Positions 15,039 to 24,575 of a stretch of 64,000 nt of DNA are shown piece after piece. A program made the translations under genes and the position numbers. This DNA is from Methylobacillus flagellatus_A. Lineage in GTDB: Bacteria > Pseudomonadota > Gammaproteobacteria > Burkholderiales > Methylophilaceae. The notes under the pieces are model-generated. The model was not told the DNA's origin, did no database searches, and saw only the letters and a program-made list of their open reading frames with translations. The stretch is from assembly GCF_031344055.1 (NCBI RefSeq), contig NZ_JADBEN010000003.1; one strand, 5' to 3'. Within the stretch, counting starts at the first letter, position 1; each line of letters opens with the position of its first letter.

Positions 15039-15995
15039 ATGAGCGTTGCCGCCAAGCCGGGCCATGCCGTCTTGCAAGCTGCCGCCGAGTGGTATGTGCA
15101 GCTGCAGGCGGAACAACCCACCGCCCAGCAATTGCAGCGTTTCGAGGCTTGGCTGCATGCCGATGCCAGCCATCGCCATGCTTGGAGCAAGGTGCAAAGG
15201 CTCGAGCAGCAATTCGGCTTGCTGCCGGCAGATATTGCCGTGCCGGCATTGCAAAACGCCCAAGCCAGGCGGCGCACGGTGCTCAAGATGGTGGCATTGC
15301 TGGCGATCACCGCACCGGCGGGATGGGGCGCTTACGAATACCGGCCCTGGAGGCCGCTGACGGCCCGCTACAGCACGGCTACAGGCGAAATCAAGCAAGT
15401 CCGTCTTGCAGACGGCGGGATATTGTTCCTCAATACCGCCACCTCCCTGGATATCGACTACGGCCCGCAGCAGCGCATCGTGCAACTGCATGAAGGGGAA
15501 GTCCTGGTCGAGACCGCGGCCGATGCAGCCGACAGGCCTTTTATCGTGCACACGCGGCACGGCGCAATCCGGGAGCTGGGAACCAGGTTCACCGTGCGAA
15601 CCGACCGGCACGGCACCCAGGCAGCGGTGCTTGAGCACGCCGTGAAGATCACGCTGGCGGGGAGCGATAGCGAAAGCGTATTGCTGCAGGCGGGCCAGCA
15701 GGCGAGGTTCAATGCCGCTGAAGCCAGCGCGCCGTGGCCGCTCCACCCACACCAAGATGCCTGGATACGCGGCGTGCTGGTGGCGGACGACCAGCCGCTG
15801 GGAGAGTTCATCGCACAGCTTGCGCGCTACCGTCCCGGCCTGCTGCGCTGCGATCCGGAAGTCGCGGACTTTCGCGTATCGGGCGCATTCAGGCTGCAGG
15901 ATACGGACGAAGCCTTGCATAATCTAGCCGCCGCATTGCCTGTTCGATTGGTATACCGCACCCGTTACTGGGTAACGGTGATGCCGAGGCGTTGA
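15039..15995 (+). CDS. FecR-type transmembrane anti-sigma/sigma-regulator
   Basis: 318 aa. The cytoplasmic N-terminal domain has the conserved tryptophans of FecR proteins (AAEWYVQLQAE, FEAWLHADASHRHAW). A transmembrane segment (MVALLAITAPAGWGAYEY) follows at about residue 90. The periplasmic part has the FecR domain (LADGGILFLNTATSLDIDYG, IVQLHEGEVLVETAADA). The C-terminus reads VSGAFRLQDTDEALHNLAA, as in the sensing domain. It relays the signal from the ligand-bound outer-membrane receptor to the sigma factor encoded upstream. Confidence 0.92.
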   Translation: MSVAAKPGHAVLQAAAEWYVQLQAEQPTAQQLQRFEAWLHADASHRHAWSKVQRLEQQFGLLPADIAVPALQNAQARRRTVLKMVALLAITAPAGWGAYEYRPWRPLTARYSTATGEIKQVRLADGGILFLNTATSLDIDYGPQQRIVQLHEGEVLVETAADAADRPFIVHTRHGAIRELGTRFTVRTDRHGTQAAVLEHAVKITLAGSDSESVLLQAGQQARFNAAEASAPWPLHPHQDAWIRGVLVADDQPLGEFIAQLARYRPGLLRCDPEVADFRVSGAFRLQDTDEALHNLAAALPVRLVYRTRYWVTVMPRR

Positions 15996-16103
15996 ATGTA
16001 AAAATCCGCGCATGGGGTTGCTGTTTCTGATTCTCATTCGGCTTAACAGATGAAGCACTATTTTCAGCGTTGATCTGACCATCAAGAACGAAAGGGAATC
16101 ATC

Positions 16104-18557
16104 ATGTCTCAGCGCGCCTTGCGCTTGCCTCTTGCCCGGCAAGGGGAAACACTTCCGAAGGCCACATCATTGGCGCAGGCCATTGCCGGTGCGGTTTTCA
16201 GCCTCTCCATCATTACGGCGACTGTTGCCGTGCCCAGCCTGGCCAGCGCAGCGGAAACCGTGCCAAGCCGCCATTACCGAATTCCTGCCGGACCGCTCGG
16301 CACTGCGCTCAGCGAATTCGCCGCCGCTGCAGGCGTCACCCTTTCGTTCGATCCATCCCAGGTGGCAGGGCTGCAATCGCCGGGCCTGCAAGGCGACGTG
16401 ACCATCAAACAGGGCTTCGACCGGATTACGGCAGGCAGCGGCTTCGAGGTCGTAGCGCAAAGCGCAACCAGCTACCTGCTGCGCCAGATCCCGGTGCAGA
16501 ACCTCGCACCTCGGGATGCTGCTGTTTCCGTGTTGCCAGAACTCGCGGTGAGTATTTCCGGCAAGGCGCCCGGTTCGACGACCGAAGGTACAGGCTCTTA
16601 CACCACCTGGTCGACAAGCAGCTCGACACGGCTCAATTTGACGCCACAAGAAACGCCTCAATCAGTCACCGTGATGACGCGTCAGCGCATGGATGACCAG
16701 AAGCTTGATACGCTGGTCGATGTACTTGATGCCACACCGGGCGTCATCGTGCAGAGGCCGTATATCGGGCAAGGGCAAGACAGCAGCGACATCTACGTCC
16801 GGGGCTCCTACCTGAGTAATTACCAGATCGACGGCGTGCCGACATCACTTGCTGTCAGTCCTTTGCTGGCGAATACGGCGGCCTACGATCGCATAGAAGT
16901 GGTTCGCGGCGCTACAGGTATAATGAACGGGATGGGCACACCTGCCGCGACAGTCAACCTGATCCGCAAGCGCCCGACTGCCACGTCGCAGAAATCAGTT
17001 ACGGCTCAGGTCGGCAATTGGGACCGCCACGGGGCTGGCTTGGACGTATCTGGCCCTATCAATGAGAGCGGCACGGCGCGTGCCCGATTTGTGGCCGACT
17101 ACAACCGGCAAGGTGCCTGGGTCGATCGTTTTGACCAGAAAAACCTCGCACTTTACGGCATTGCTGAATTCGACCTGGATGAGCAGACTCTGCTTACCGC
17201 CGGTTTTAGTCACCTCAGCCAGAAGACCGACTCACCGATACAAGGTCGTCCGCTGTTCTATACCAATGGACAGCACATTCCACTTTCGCCCTCGGATAAC
17301 GCAACGCCCAAATGGAACTATTATGATCATCGCTCGACTGGCGTTTTTGCTTCGCTCGAACACCGTTTCAGCTCGCGCTGGGTTGGCAAGGTCGAATACA
17401 GTCAGGCGCGATACCGCGATGATGTCATTGCCCAGGGCACGACAAACAATATTGATGCAGACACCGGAAACGGTATGGAAATCTGGCCCTCTCACTGGAG
17501 AGGGCAGAATCGTCAGGACAATCTCGACGCTTATCTAAGTGGCCCATTCTCCCTGTTTGGCCGGAATCATGAGTTGATAGGTGGGGTCACGTTGTCGCGA
17601 GAACGCTCCATATATACAAGATACGAAGACGACTGGATGAATTATCCGCCCGACTTCAATATCTTCGATTGGGCAGATACAGCCCCGGTACCCACATTTT
17701 TTAATACGGGTAAATCGAGCGCACGGGAGCGTCAATACAGTGCCTACCTCAATGCGCGTTTCCAGCTCAGTGATGCCGCCAGCCTATTGCTTGGAGGCCG
17801 CAGCGCGCACTGGAAACGGGAACAGGAATCGACTCCTACCCAGCGTAAGGAGGAGGTATTTGTCCCCTATGTAGGACTTGTGTATGCGTTGGATGATACT
17901 TGGTCAGTGTATGGCAGCTATACAAAAATCTTCCAGCCACAAGATGGGCGGGTATATTTGTATGGTGCTTCCGGCGCCTCGCCAGACCCCGTGCAGGGGG
18001 AAGGGTATGAAGTTGGCGTCAAGGCCGGTTTTTACGATGGCCGATTGACTTCCAGCCTTGCTTTTTTTCAGACAAATGTTGAGAATCTGGCCGTCTGGAA
18101 CATCGATGCTTTCCGTTACGATATTAAAGGACAAACAAGGACCCGTGGCGTGGAGCTTGAACTTAACGGGAGACTGGTTGAAGGCTGGCAGATTAGCGCT
18201 GGCTACGCCTATGCGCGGACAGAGGATGAAAACGGAGAACGCACGCTTACTCGGCTGCCGAGCCACGTTCTGAAGCTGTTCACCACTTACCGCCTTCCTG
18301 GCGAGTGGAACAAGGTCACCGTTGGTGGAGGCGTTAATTGGCAAAGCGCCATTCACAGCGATAGTGTCATTGATTACAGGCAGGGCGGTGTGGCCCTGGT
18401 CAACCTGATGGCGCGTTATGAAGTGAAAAGCAATCTATCTGTTTCACTGAATTTGAACAATGCGCTGGATAAGGAATACTACTCGACGGTAGCCAACAAT
18501 TATGGCACTTTCGGCGCCCCGCGCAACTTCATGGCTTCCATGAAATATACTTTTTAA
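16104..18557 (+). CDS. TonB-dependent siderophore receptor with N-terminal signalling (STN) domain
   Basis: An 817-aa outer-membrane transducer of the FpvA/FecA type. After a long signal peptide (AxA near SLASAAE) comes an STN domain (about 55-135; YRIPAGPLGTALSEFAAAAG), which contacts FecR. Next are a TonB-box-like stretch (LPELAVSISGK), a plug domain (TPQETPQSVTVMTRQRMDDQ, YVRGSYLSNYQIDGVP) and a 22-strand barrel. It ends with the required aromatic residue (SMKYTF). The plug resembles hydroxamate/pyoverdine-type ferrisiderophore receptors. GGGA precedes the ATG. The siderophore cannot be named, and no synthesis genes are in the window. Confidence 0.95.
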   Translation: MSQRALRLPLARQGETLPKATSLAQAIAGAVFSLSIITATVAVPSLASAAETVPSRHYRIPAGPLGTALSEFAAAAGVTLSFDPSQVAGLQSPGLQGDVTIKQGFDRITAGSGFEVVAQSATSYLLRQIPVQNLAPRDAAVSVLPELAVSISGKAPGSTTEGTGSYTTWSTSSSTRLNLTPQETPQSVTVMTRQRMDDQKLDTLVDVLDATPGVIVQRPYIGQGQDSSDIYVRGSYLSNYQIDGVPTSLAVSPLLANTAAYDRIEVVRGATGIMNGMGTPAATVNLIRKRPTATSQKSVTAQVGNWDRHGAGLDVSGPINESGTARARFVADYNRQGAWVDRFDQKNLALYGIAEFDLDEQTLLTAGFSHLSQKTDSPIQGRPLFYTNGQHIPLSPSDNATPKWNYYDHRSTGVFASLEHRFSSRWVGKVEYSQARYRDDVIAQGTTNNIDADTGNGMEIWPSHWRGQNRQDNLDAYLSGPFSLFGRNHELIGGVTLSRERSIYTRYEDDWMNYPPDFNIFDWADTAPVPTFFNTGKSSARERQYSAYLNARFQLSDAASLLLGGRSAHWKREQESTPTQRKEEVFVPYVGLVYALDDTWSVYGSYTKIFQPQDGRVYLYGASGASPDPVQGEGYEVGVKAGFYDGRLTSSLAFFQTNVENLAVWNIDAFRYDIKGQTRTRGVELELNGRLVEGWQISAGYAYARTEDENGERTLTRLPSHVLKLFTTYRLPGEWNKVTVGGGVNWQSAIHSDSVIDYRQGGVALVNLMARYEVKSNLSVSLNLNNALDKEYYSTVANNYGTFGAPRNFMASMKYTF

Positions 18558-18799
18558 CGACGGTCTTGGAGACAGATGCCGGGTCTGCGCCTGGCATCTT
18601 GTTTGCATGGCGCAAGTTCATCATATTTTCTGAACCTATCTGTGGCCCTGTGTACTAACAGGCTATTCCCAACCTCATCCATTGGTCGCCGATCCTTGCT
18701 GCGCAAGGCTGTTGGCGCTTTTGCATTGGTGGGGAGGAATATGTCGAAGTGGCCGGCAAAGTCCCGGCCGCACGTGTTTTACAAGCAGGAAGGAAAGTA

Positions 18800-20038
18800 A
18801 TGAGAGAAGATTGGAGCAATTTGGTGGCTTGGCTACAAGGTCATCAGGAAATATTCAGTGTGGTATGCGTTGCATTGCTGTTGACGGGCGCATGGGTTGC
18901 CAACTGGATTGTCAAGCATATCCTGGTGCGGGGATTGCATAAGATATTGCGCTCTGCCTCCGTGGGGCAGGCGATTGCCAGAAGTCGCGTGGTGGCGCGA
19001 CTGTCGAATATTGTGCCGGCATTGATCATTTCGGTGGGCATTGCCTGGATTCCTGGTTTGCCCGAGGCGCTGGTGACGGTGGTACGTAACGTCGCGCATG
19101 GTTTTATCGTGCTGACTATCGGTCTGGCGATTGCCGGGGCGCTGGATGTGGTCAACGATGTCTGGCAACAGCGCCCTGATGCACACCGCAAGCCGATCAA
19201 GGGCTATGTGCAGGTAGTGAAGCTGGTCATTTATATTCTGGCGGCGATTCTGGTGGTAGCGACCTTGATGGATCGTTCTCCCGTGATTCTGTTGTCTGGT
19301 ATTGGTGCCATGGCGGCGGTGCTGATGTTGATTTTTCAGGATACTTTGCTGTCGCTGGTGGCGAGTGTGCAGATCAGTTCCAACGACATCATCCGTGTCG
19401 GCGACTGGGTGGAGATGCCGCAACTCAATGCCGATGGTGATGTGATCGACATTGCCCTGCACACCGTCAAGGTGCAGAACTGGGACAAGACGATCACGAC
19501 GATCCCGACCAAGCGCTTTATCACGGATTCGTTCAAGAACTGGCGCGGCATGTTCGAGTCTGGCGGACGCCGCATCAAGCGCAGTATTTTCATCGACCAG
19601 AACAGCATTCATTTCCTGACGAACGAAGAGCTGGCGCATTTGCAGCAATTCAGCTTGCTGGACGATTACCTGAAGAAGAAGCAGGATGAGCTGGATGAGT
19701 GGAACAAGGCATTGGGTGAGAAGGGAAAGCAACCGATCAATACCCGCCGCGTGACCAACATCGGGACTTTCCGTGCATATGTGGAGCAATATCTCAAGCA
19801 TAATCCCAGGGTGCACCAGGGCATGACGATGGTGGTACGCCAGCAGAACCTTTCTGCGGAGGGCATTCCTCTGGAAATCTGGTGCTTTACCAATACGACT
19901 GCCTGGGTGCAGTACGAAGCGATCCAGTCGGATATTTTCGACCATTTATTGGCAATCCTGCCCGAGTTCGGCTTGCGTGTATTTCAGAACCCGAGCGGGG
20001 CGGATTTCCAGGCGCTGCGCCAGACGAGCGTGCAGTAA
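18800..20038 (+). CDS. MscS-family mechanosensitive ion channel
   Basis: About 412 aa. Several N-terminal transmembrane helices are followed by the MscS pore and beta domain: LLSGIGAMAAVLMLIFQDTL, then VQISSNDIIRVGDWVEMPQLNADGD and VQNWDKTITTIPTKRFI. A charged insertion follows (DDYLKKKQDELDEWNKALGEKGKQ) in the C-terminal vestibule. It is closest to the E. coli YbdG-type members rather than to small MscS. It protects against hypo-osmotic shock by opening under membrane tension. ATG 18800 has GGAAAG upstream; the longer frame to 18749 lacks support. Confidence 0.88.
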   Translation: MREDWSNLVAWLQGHQEIFSVVCVALLLTGAWVANWIVKHILVRGLHKILRSASVGQAIARSRVVARLSNIVPALIISVGIAWIPGLPEALVTVVRNVAHGFIVLTIGLAIAGALDVVNDVWQQRPDAHRKPIKGYVQVVKLVIYILAAILVVATLMDRSPVILLSGIGAMAAVLMLIFQDTLLSLVASVQISSNDIIRVGDWVEMPQLNADGDVIDIALHTVKVQNWDKTITTIPTKRFITDSFKNWRGMFESGGRRIKRSIFIDQNSIHFLTNEELAHLQQFSLLDDYLKKKQDELDEWNKALGEKGKQPINTRRVTNIGTFRAYVEQYLKHNPRVHQGMTMVVRQQNLSAEGIPLEIWCFTNTTAWVQYEAIQSDIFDHLLAILPEFGLRVFQNPSGADFQALRQTSVQ

Positions 20039-20065
20039 ATCGTGTCTCGATGATGTAAGTAATGA

Positions 20066-20091
20066 GCGCCTGATGTTTCAGGCGCTTTTTT
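20066..20091 (+). terminator. Intrinsic terminator after the MscS gene
   Basis: GCGCCTGA-TGTT-TCAGGCGC followed by six T residues, 27 nt after the MscS stop. The stem overlaps the last codons of the convergent HPP-CBS gene, so the two 3' ends are intertwined. Confidence 0.85.
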
Positions 20092-21241
20092 CTTCCAGCC
20101 TTCCGCGGTAGACGGCGGCAATCAAATCGGTCTGGGTCACGATGCCGGCCAGCCGGCGTTCGTGATCCAGGACTGGTACATGGTGAATGCCAGACTCTGA
20201 TAGCAGCGGTACAAGCTGCACGATGTGCGTTTCCATATCGGCCGTCAGCACCTTGCTGGTCATGATCTGGCCAACCACTTCGGGCTGGTCGGTTTCCACC
20301 AGGAAAGTGCGGCGCACGAATTTCCTGAGCTTCTCCTCGAAGCCGGGATAGGCGTCGAGGTTGGCATGCTTGAGAAAGTCGAAGCGCGTGACGATGCCGA
20401 TCACGCGGCGGGCGCGATCCACCACGGGCAGGGCCTTGATGTGGTGGTCGAGCAATAGCGGCCAGGCTTCTTCCAGCAAGGTGCCGTATTCCACGCTGAT
20501 CACATCGCGCGACATGATGTCGCCGCAGGTGATTTCCCCGAAGCGGCGTTTATACGCCTGCATCTCGGTCTGCAGGAACAGGTTTTCCAAGTCGTCCCTG
20601 GCGATATCCAGCACCTGGTTGTATTCCTCGAGCACGGCATCGAGGTCGGCGCTCGAGAATCCCACCCTGTGTGCCGGGCTCAAGTCCTGGGTTTTATGGA
20701 GGTTGGGCTCGGGCCTGGCCTGGTGCGGATAGCGCCGCTTCGTGGCATTGTTGTAGGCCAGCGCCACCAACAGCAGCAGGCCTGAATTGGTGGCGACGAG
20801 CAGCAGGAAATAAGTGCTGTGCTCCAACGCCAGCGGGCCCGACAACACGGCGGTCAATGCCACGGCGCCGCCCGGCGGGTGCAGGCATCTCAATGCGAAC
20901 ATCAGGCCGATGGCAAGCGCCACGGCGACGGCGGCCGCGACGGGAATGCTGGCAATCCAGTGCAGGCTGGCGATGCCCACCAATGCGGAAGCCAGGTTGC
21001 CACCCATGATGGACCATGGCTGGGCCAGCGGGCTGGCTGGCACCGCATACAGCAACACCGCTGACGCGCCCAACGGCGCAATCAGGAACGGCAGGCTTTC
21101 TGCCCCTAGCAGCCAGGCGCTCAGGAAACCGCTCACCAGGATGCCGAGCAGGGCACCCAGGCAGGCACGCAATTTTTCTTGGTGGTTTACCGGGCTTTGT
21201 TGCGGTTTCAAGCCCTTGAGCCAGTTTAATACGGCGGACAC
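20078..21241 (-). CDS. HPP-family membrane protein with two CBS domains
   Basis: 387 aa. The N-terminal half is an HPP domain with about five transmembrane helices and the name-giving LRCLHPPGGAVALTA motif. The C-terminal half carries two CBS modules (about 240-300, starting CGDIMSRDVISVEYG, and 315-375, MTSKVLTADMETHIVQL...IVTQTDLI), which bind adenine nucleotides. HPP proteins have been linked to nitrite transport in plant plastids; the bacterial role is not established. The start is GTG 21241 with a weak ribosome binding site. It diverges from oxyR. Confidence 0.88.
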   Translation of the reverse strand: MSAVLNWLKGLKPQQSPVNHQEKLRACLGALLGILVSGFLSAWLLGAESLPFLIAPLGASAVLLYAVPASPLAQPWSIMGGNLASALVGIASLHWIASIPVAAAVAVALAIGLMFALRCLHPPGGAVALTAVLSGPLALEHSTYFLLLVATNSGLLLLVALAYNNATKRRYPHQARPEPNLHKTQDLSPAHRVGFSSADLDAVLEEYNQVLDIARDDLENLFLQTEMQAYKRRFGEITCGDIMSRDVISVEYGTLLEEAWPLLLDHHIKALPVVDRARRVIGIVTRFDFLKHANLDAYPGFEEKLRKFVRRTFLVETDQPEVVGQIMTSKVLTADMETHIVQLVPLLSESGIHHVPVLDHERRLAGIVTQTDLIAAVYRGRLEEKSA

Positions 21242-21383
21242 AAGCAGGTTCTTAAGGTAAAACCACGCAATCTATCATCAATGGAATGGTTTAGGGATGC
21301 TAGAGATGATGGTTTTTTTTGATAAGATATATCATCTGCTTATTAATTAATTACATTCGATTGATATTAATTATTATTTCCAC

Positions 21384-22289
21384 ATGACGTTAAGTGAACT
21401 CAAGTTTATTGTTGCCGTGGCGAAAGAACGCAATTTCAGGCGCGCCGCGGAGAAATGCTTTGTGAGCCAGCCGGCCCTGAGCCTGGCTGTGAAGAAGCTG
21501 GAGGAGGAGCTGGGCGTCACCATTTTCGAGCGCAGCCACAAGGACGTGGCCACGACGCCGATCGGCGAGCAGATCATTGCCCAGGCCAACCGCACGCTGG
21601 AAGAATCCAACCGCATCAAGGAAATTGCGCGCCTGGGCAATAACCAGCTGGCCGGGCCGTTCAAGCTGGGCGTGATCTATTCCACCGGCCCTTACCTGCT
21701 GCCCGAGATCATTCCCGCCTTGCGCCATCTCGCGCCGGAAATGCCGCTGGAAGTGGAGGAAAACCTGACCGCCAACCTGGAGGCCCAATTGCGCAATCGC
21801 GTGATTGACGCCGCCATCATTGCCTTGCCGTTCGATGTGCCCGGCATACGCTGCGAGCCTTTGTACGACGAGAGTTTCGTTGTGGCAGTGCCGGACATCC
21901 ATCCTTGGGCTGGCCGCAAGGAAATCCACGCGGAGGAACTGGCGGACGAGAAGGTGCTGTTGCTTAACAGCGGCCATTGCTTCAGCAACCAGGTGGTGCT
22001 GGCGTGCCCGGAGCTGTCGCGCCATGGCGAGGTGCTGCAGGGCAACTCCCTGGAGACCATACGCAATATGGTCGCTTCCAACCTGGGGATTACCGTGTTG
22101 CCGTGCAGCGCGGCGGTGGAGCGCTACCAGAACCCGCTGATCAGGACGATCCCGTTTGCAGACCCGGTCCCGACCCGCCGCATGGCACTGGCCTGGCGCA
22201 AGGGCTACACCAGGGAGAAAGCCATTGATTGCCTGTTGCAGGCGGTCAGGGCCCTCAAATCGCCTTGTTTGCAATCCATAGCGGAATAA
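21384..22289 (+). CDS. oxyR: Hydrogen-peroxide-sensing transcriptional activator OxyR
   Basis: A 301-aa LysR-type regulator. The DNA-binding domain reads LKFIVAVAKERNFRRAAEKC and FVSQPALSLAVKKLEEELG. The redox domain places cysteines at exactly residues 199 (NSGHCFSNQ) and 208 (LACPEL), the same numbers as the disulfide-forming Cys199 and Cys208 of E. coli OxyR. That strongly supports a functional peroxide switch. No catalase or peroxiredoxin gene is adjacent. It is convergent with the pqqA gene. The 140-nt AT-rich upstream region is shared with the HPP-CBS gene. Confidence 0.95.
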   Translation: MTLSELKFIVAVAKERNFRRAAEKCFVSQPALSLAVKKLEEELGVTIFERSHKDVATTPIGEQIIAQANRTLEESNRIKEIARLGNNQLAGPFKLGVIYSTGPYLLPEIIPALRHLAPEMPLEVEENLTANLEAQLRNRVIDAAIIALPFDVPGIRCEPLYDESFVVAVPDIHPWAGRKEIHAEELADEKVLLLNSGHCFSNQVVLACPELSRHGEVLQGNSLETIRNMVASNLGITVLPCSAAVERYQNPLIRTIPFADPVPTRRMALAWRKGYTREKAIDCLLQAVRALKSPCLQSIAE

Positions 22290-22392
22290 TCCGTTTTAAT
22301 TGAGCGCAAGCCTGGGTGCGATAACGCGGACAGTGCAAGAGAAACAATGCGTGGGGGTGGAATTGGAAACGGAAAAAGGGCAAAGGGGCCTG

Positions 22393-22424
22393 GCGGCCCC
22401 TCTTGTACGGAGATGAGCAACAGC
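22393..22424 (-). terminator. Terminator-like hairpin after pqqA
   Basis: On the minus strand, GAGGGGCC-GCCA-GGCCCCTTTG lies about 20 nt after the pqqA stop, followed by a pyrimidine-rich CCCTTTTTCC stretch. The stem is strong but the U-tract is interrupted. The position also suits the 3' end of the oxyR transcript. Confidence 0.5.
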
Positions 22425-22496
22425 TTAGCGGTTGCAAACGTACATGGTTACTTCAAAACCAAAACGCATTTCGGTGACTTCTGGCTTGGTCCACAT
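22425..22496 (-). CDS. pqqA: Coenzyme PQQ precursor peptide PqqA
   Basis: A 23-codon gene beginning MWTKPEVTEMRFGFEVTMY and ending in CNR. It carries the invariant Glu15 and Tyr19 (EVTMY), whose carbons are cross-linked by PqqE to build pyrroloquinoline quinone. AAAGGAG lies about 8 nt upstream of the ATG. PQQ is the cofactor of methanol and glucose dehydrogenases in the periplasm. No pqqB, C, D or E gene is adjacent: both neighbours are unrelated (oxyR convergent; DUF3426 gene upstream on the same strand, ending 177 nt away). It is therefore an orphan copy. Confidence 0.93.
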   Translation of the reverse strand: MWTKPEVTEMRFGFEVTMYVCNR

Positions 22497-22673
22497 GATG
22501 TATCTCCTTTAAGTTTGGGGTAGGGGCCGCACGGTCATCAACCTTACCGCGCAATCCATGGTTCCCATCATATAGCGCGCGCCTTTTAATGCCATGCGCA
22601 GCATCATGATCTGCGCCTCATGATTTTCATTAGTATGGAGACGCTGAAAGCGACCTTGAAAGGGCAAACCGGG

Positions 22674-23678
22674 TTAGTAAGTGACGAACACCCGGTAGCC
22701 GGATACCGCTTCGCCGCTGGTGGAGAATGCCAGGTTGACCTGGATTTCCCCATTGGCGGCCAAGCCCGCCTGGATATCCATGCCTGATGGCAGGTATTCC
22801 TCCGGCTTGAAAATACGGCGCAGCTTGGGCTGGTCGTCATCATCGGTCAGCGTCAGCTCCAGCATGGGATAAGCCTGCGTATAACTTGCGTTGTTGATCA
22901 GCTTGGTGGAAAGCTGGATGACCTCGGGATGCTCGAAATCCTCCTGCAGGTCGGAATCGTCCAGCGCCAGCAGTTCCGCATTGCGCGGCAACGGCACCGT
23001 GCAGCCCAGCCATAGGCAGGCGGATTCCAGGGCCGGCCGGCTGGCGGGCCAGTATCCCGACAGCTGGGTGCGGAAGAAATAGATCGATTGAGCGAGCAGC
23101 GCCAACAGGAGCAACAGGCTGAGCGGCACTGTCAGCCAGAGGGGAAAGCGCCGTTGACGCACGGGTTTGTCCGGGGCGAGGAAGCTGGCGGCAACGGGTT
23201 GCTCATCCGCTTCGGGAATTTCTGCTGCCTGCTCGTCTGCATACTGTTCGCTGAATACACCTGCACTGAGGGGTTCCGTTTCAGTATCTACCGATTCCCC
23301 GCGGTCGATCTCAACAGTATCCGCCGATTCCGGCTCAGGGGCGGTGATTAATTCCTCGGTAGGGAGAATGTCTTCCGGCCCTGGCGATTCCGCTGTTCCG
23401 CTGTCCGCTTCGCCGGAGGTGAAGTTCGTTTCGTGAGGCAGGGCATGGCTTGCCTCTTCCGCCTCAGCGGTAATCTGATCTGGGATGGGTTCCTCGCTTG
23501 CAGGAGCGGGCGGCAATGGTGCCAGGGTTTGCGGCTCCAGGACTTCATAGAGCCGCGAGCCGGCATTGAAGAGATGCCGGCATTGACCGCAGCGCAAGTC
23601 GCCGCCATGGGCCGCCAGTTGTTCCGGCTTGACGTGGAATCGGGTATCGCACGCTGGGCAGGAGGTCACTAGCCGCAT
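22674..23678 (-). CDS. Zinc-ribbon / DUF3426 membrane protein
   Basis: 334 aa. The N-terminus is an MJ0042-type zinc ribbon (TSCPACDTRFHVKPEQL...LRCGQCRHLFNA, two CxxC pairs). A long acidic, low-complexity linker follows (about 50-165). Then come one transmembrane helix (FPLWLTVPLSLLLLLALLAQ) and the C-terminal DUF3426 domain (NNASYTQAYPMLELTLTD, EEYLPSG). The family is conserved next to prmA in betaproteobacteria, and that is the case here, 10 nt downstream of it. The function is unknown; export or envelope regulation is only a guess. Confidence 0.88.
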   Translation of the reverse strand: MRLVTSCPACDTRFHVKPEQLAAHGGDLRCGQCRHLFNAGSRLYEVLEPQTLAPLPPAPASEEPIPDQITAEAEEASHALPHETNFTSGEADSGTAESPGPEDILPTEELITAPEPESADTVEIDRGESVDTETEPLSAGVFSEQYADEQAAEIPEADEQPVAASFLAPDKPVRQRRFPLWLTVPLSLLLLLALLAQSIYFFRTQLSGYWPASRPALESACLWLGCTVPLPRNAELLALDDSDLQEDFEHPEVIQLSTKLINNASYTQAYPMLELTLTDDDDQPKLRRIFKPEEYLPSGMDIQAGLAANGEIQVNLAFSTSGEAVSGYRVFVTY

Positions 23679-23687
23679 ATCAGGTGG

Positions 23688-24575
23688 TCACCTTCTGCTT
23701 CCTGTGAGCAACACCCAGCTATCCATGAAAACAGGCGGGTTCATGTCGAACCACTCCTGGTAGATGGCGCCGACTTGGTCGGCTTGTTCACGCAGGATGC
23801 CGGATAGCGCAATTTTGCCACCAGGTTTTGCTGCGCGTGCAAGGGCAGGCGCAAGCACCGAGAGCGCGCTGGAAAGGATGTTCGCCACGACGATGTCGAA
23901 TTGTCCGCCGGGCAGGTCGTTGGCCAGGTAGAAGCTGGCATCAGTCTCATTCTGCCCTGCGTTGTACACGCTGGACTGGATGGCCTGGGCGTCGATATCC
24001 ACGCCAACCACATTGCCGGCTCCCAGCTTGCGCGCCGCGATGGCGAGAATTCCGGAACCGCAGCCGTAATCCAGCACGCTGGCTTGCGGCGTTACCGTGT
24101 CGGCAAGCCAGCTCAGGCACAAATGGGTGGTCGGGTGGCTGCCGGTGCCGAACGCCAAGCCGGGATCCAGCACGATGTTGAGGCCGTCCGGGTTGGGCGC
24201 ATCATGCCATGAAGGCACGATCCACAAGTCATCGCGGATACGGATGGGCTCGAACTGCGATTGTGTCGCGCGCACCCAGTCCTGCTCGGCGATGGTCTCC
24301 GTGCTATAGCGGAAATCCGCGATGCCTGTCGCCGCACTGAGTTCCTTTAACAAGGCATCCAGGTCTGCGTCCTCATCCAGCAATGCGCTGACGACATTTT
24401 GCTGCCAGATGCCGGGAGGCGGGTCGCCAGGCTCGCCGAAGATGGGTTGCTCGTCCGGTGTTTCGGCGTTGGCGTCCTCAATACTCGCAGAGAGGGCGCC
24501 AAGCTCCATCAGGGTGTCGCTTAGGAGTTCGGCGTTGTCGTCCTGGGCCTCGATTTTGAGTGAGATCCAAGCCAT
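23688..24575 (-). CDS. prmA: Ribosomal protein L11 methyltransferase
   Basis: 295 aa; trimethylates ribosomal protein L11 using S-adenosylmethionine. An N-terminal substrate-recognition domain (MAWISLKIEAQDDNAELL) is followed by the Rossmann methyltransferase core with motif I VLDYGCGSGILAIAARKLGA, GVDID and the motif IV region VVANILSSAL. The ATG overlaps the accC stop by one base (TAATG), which fixes the start and indicates translational coupling; the longer open frame upstream is spurious. Confidence 0.95.
   Translation of the reverse strand: MAWISLKIEAQDDNAELLSDTLMELGALSASIEDANAETPDEQPIFGEPGDPPPGIWQQNVVSALLDEDADLDALLKELSAATGIADFRYSTETIAEQDWVRATQSQFEPIRIRDDLWIVPSWHDAPNPDGLNIVLDPGLAFGTGSHPTTHLCLSWLADTVTPQASVLDYGCGSGILAIAARKLGAGNVVGVDIDAQAIQSSVYNAGQNETDASFYLANDLPGGQFDIVVANILSSALSVLAPALARAAKPGGKIALSGILREQADQVGAIYQEWFDMNPPVFMDSWVLLTGSRR

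Noticed and set aside
16021..16050. Second Fur box before the TonB receptor gene (TGATTCTCATTC)
   Set aside because: Only one half-site resembles the consensus and there is no dyad symmetry; the receptor is more likely driven by the sigma factor.
18576..18800. 74-aa ORF upstream of the MscS gene
   Set aside because: Low-complexity, no ribosome binding site or recognisable pattern; it ends within the MscS start region and is likely chance.
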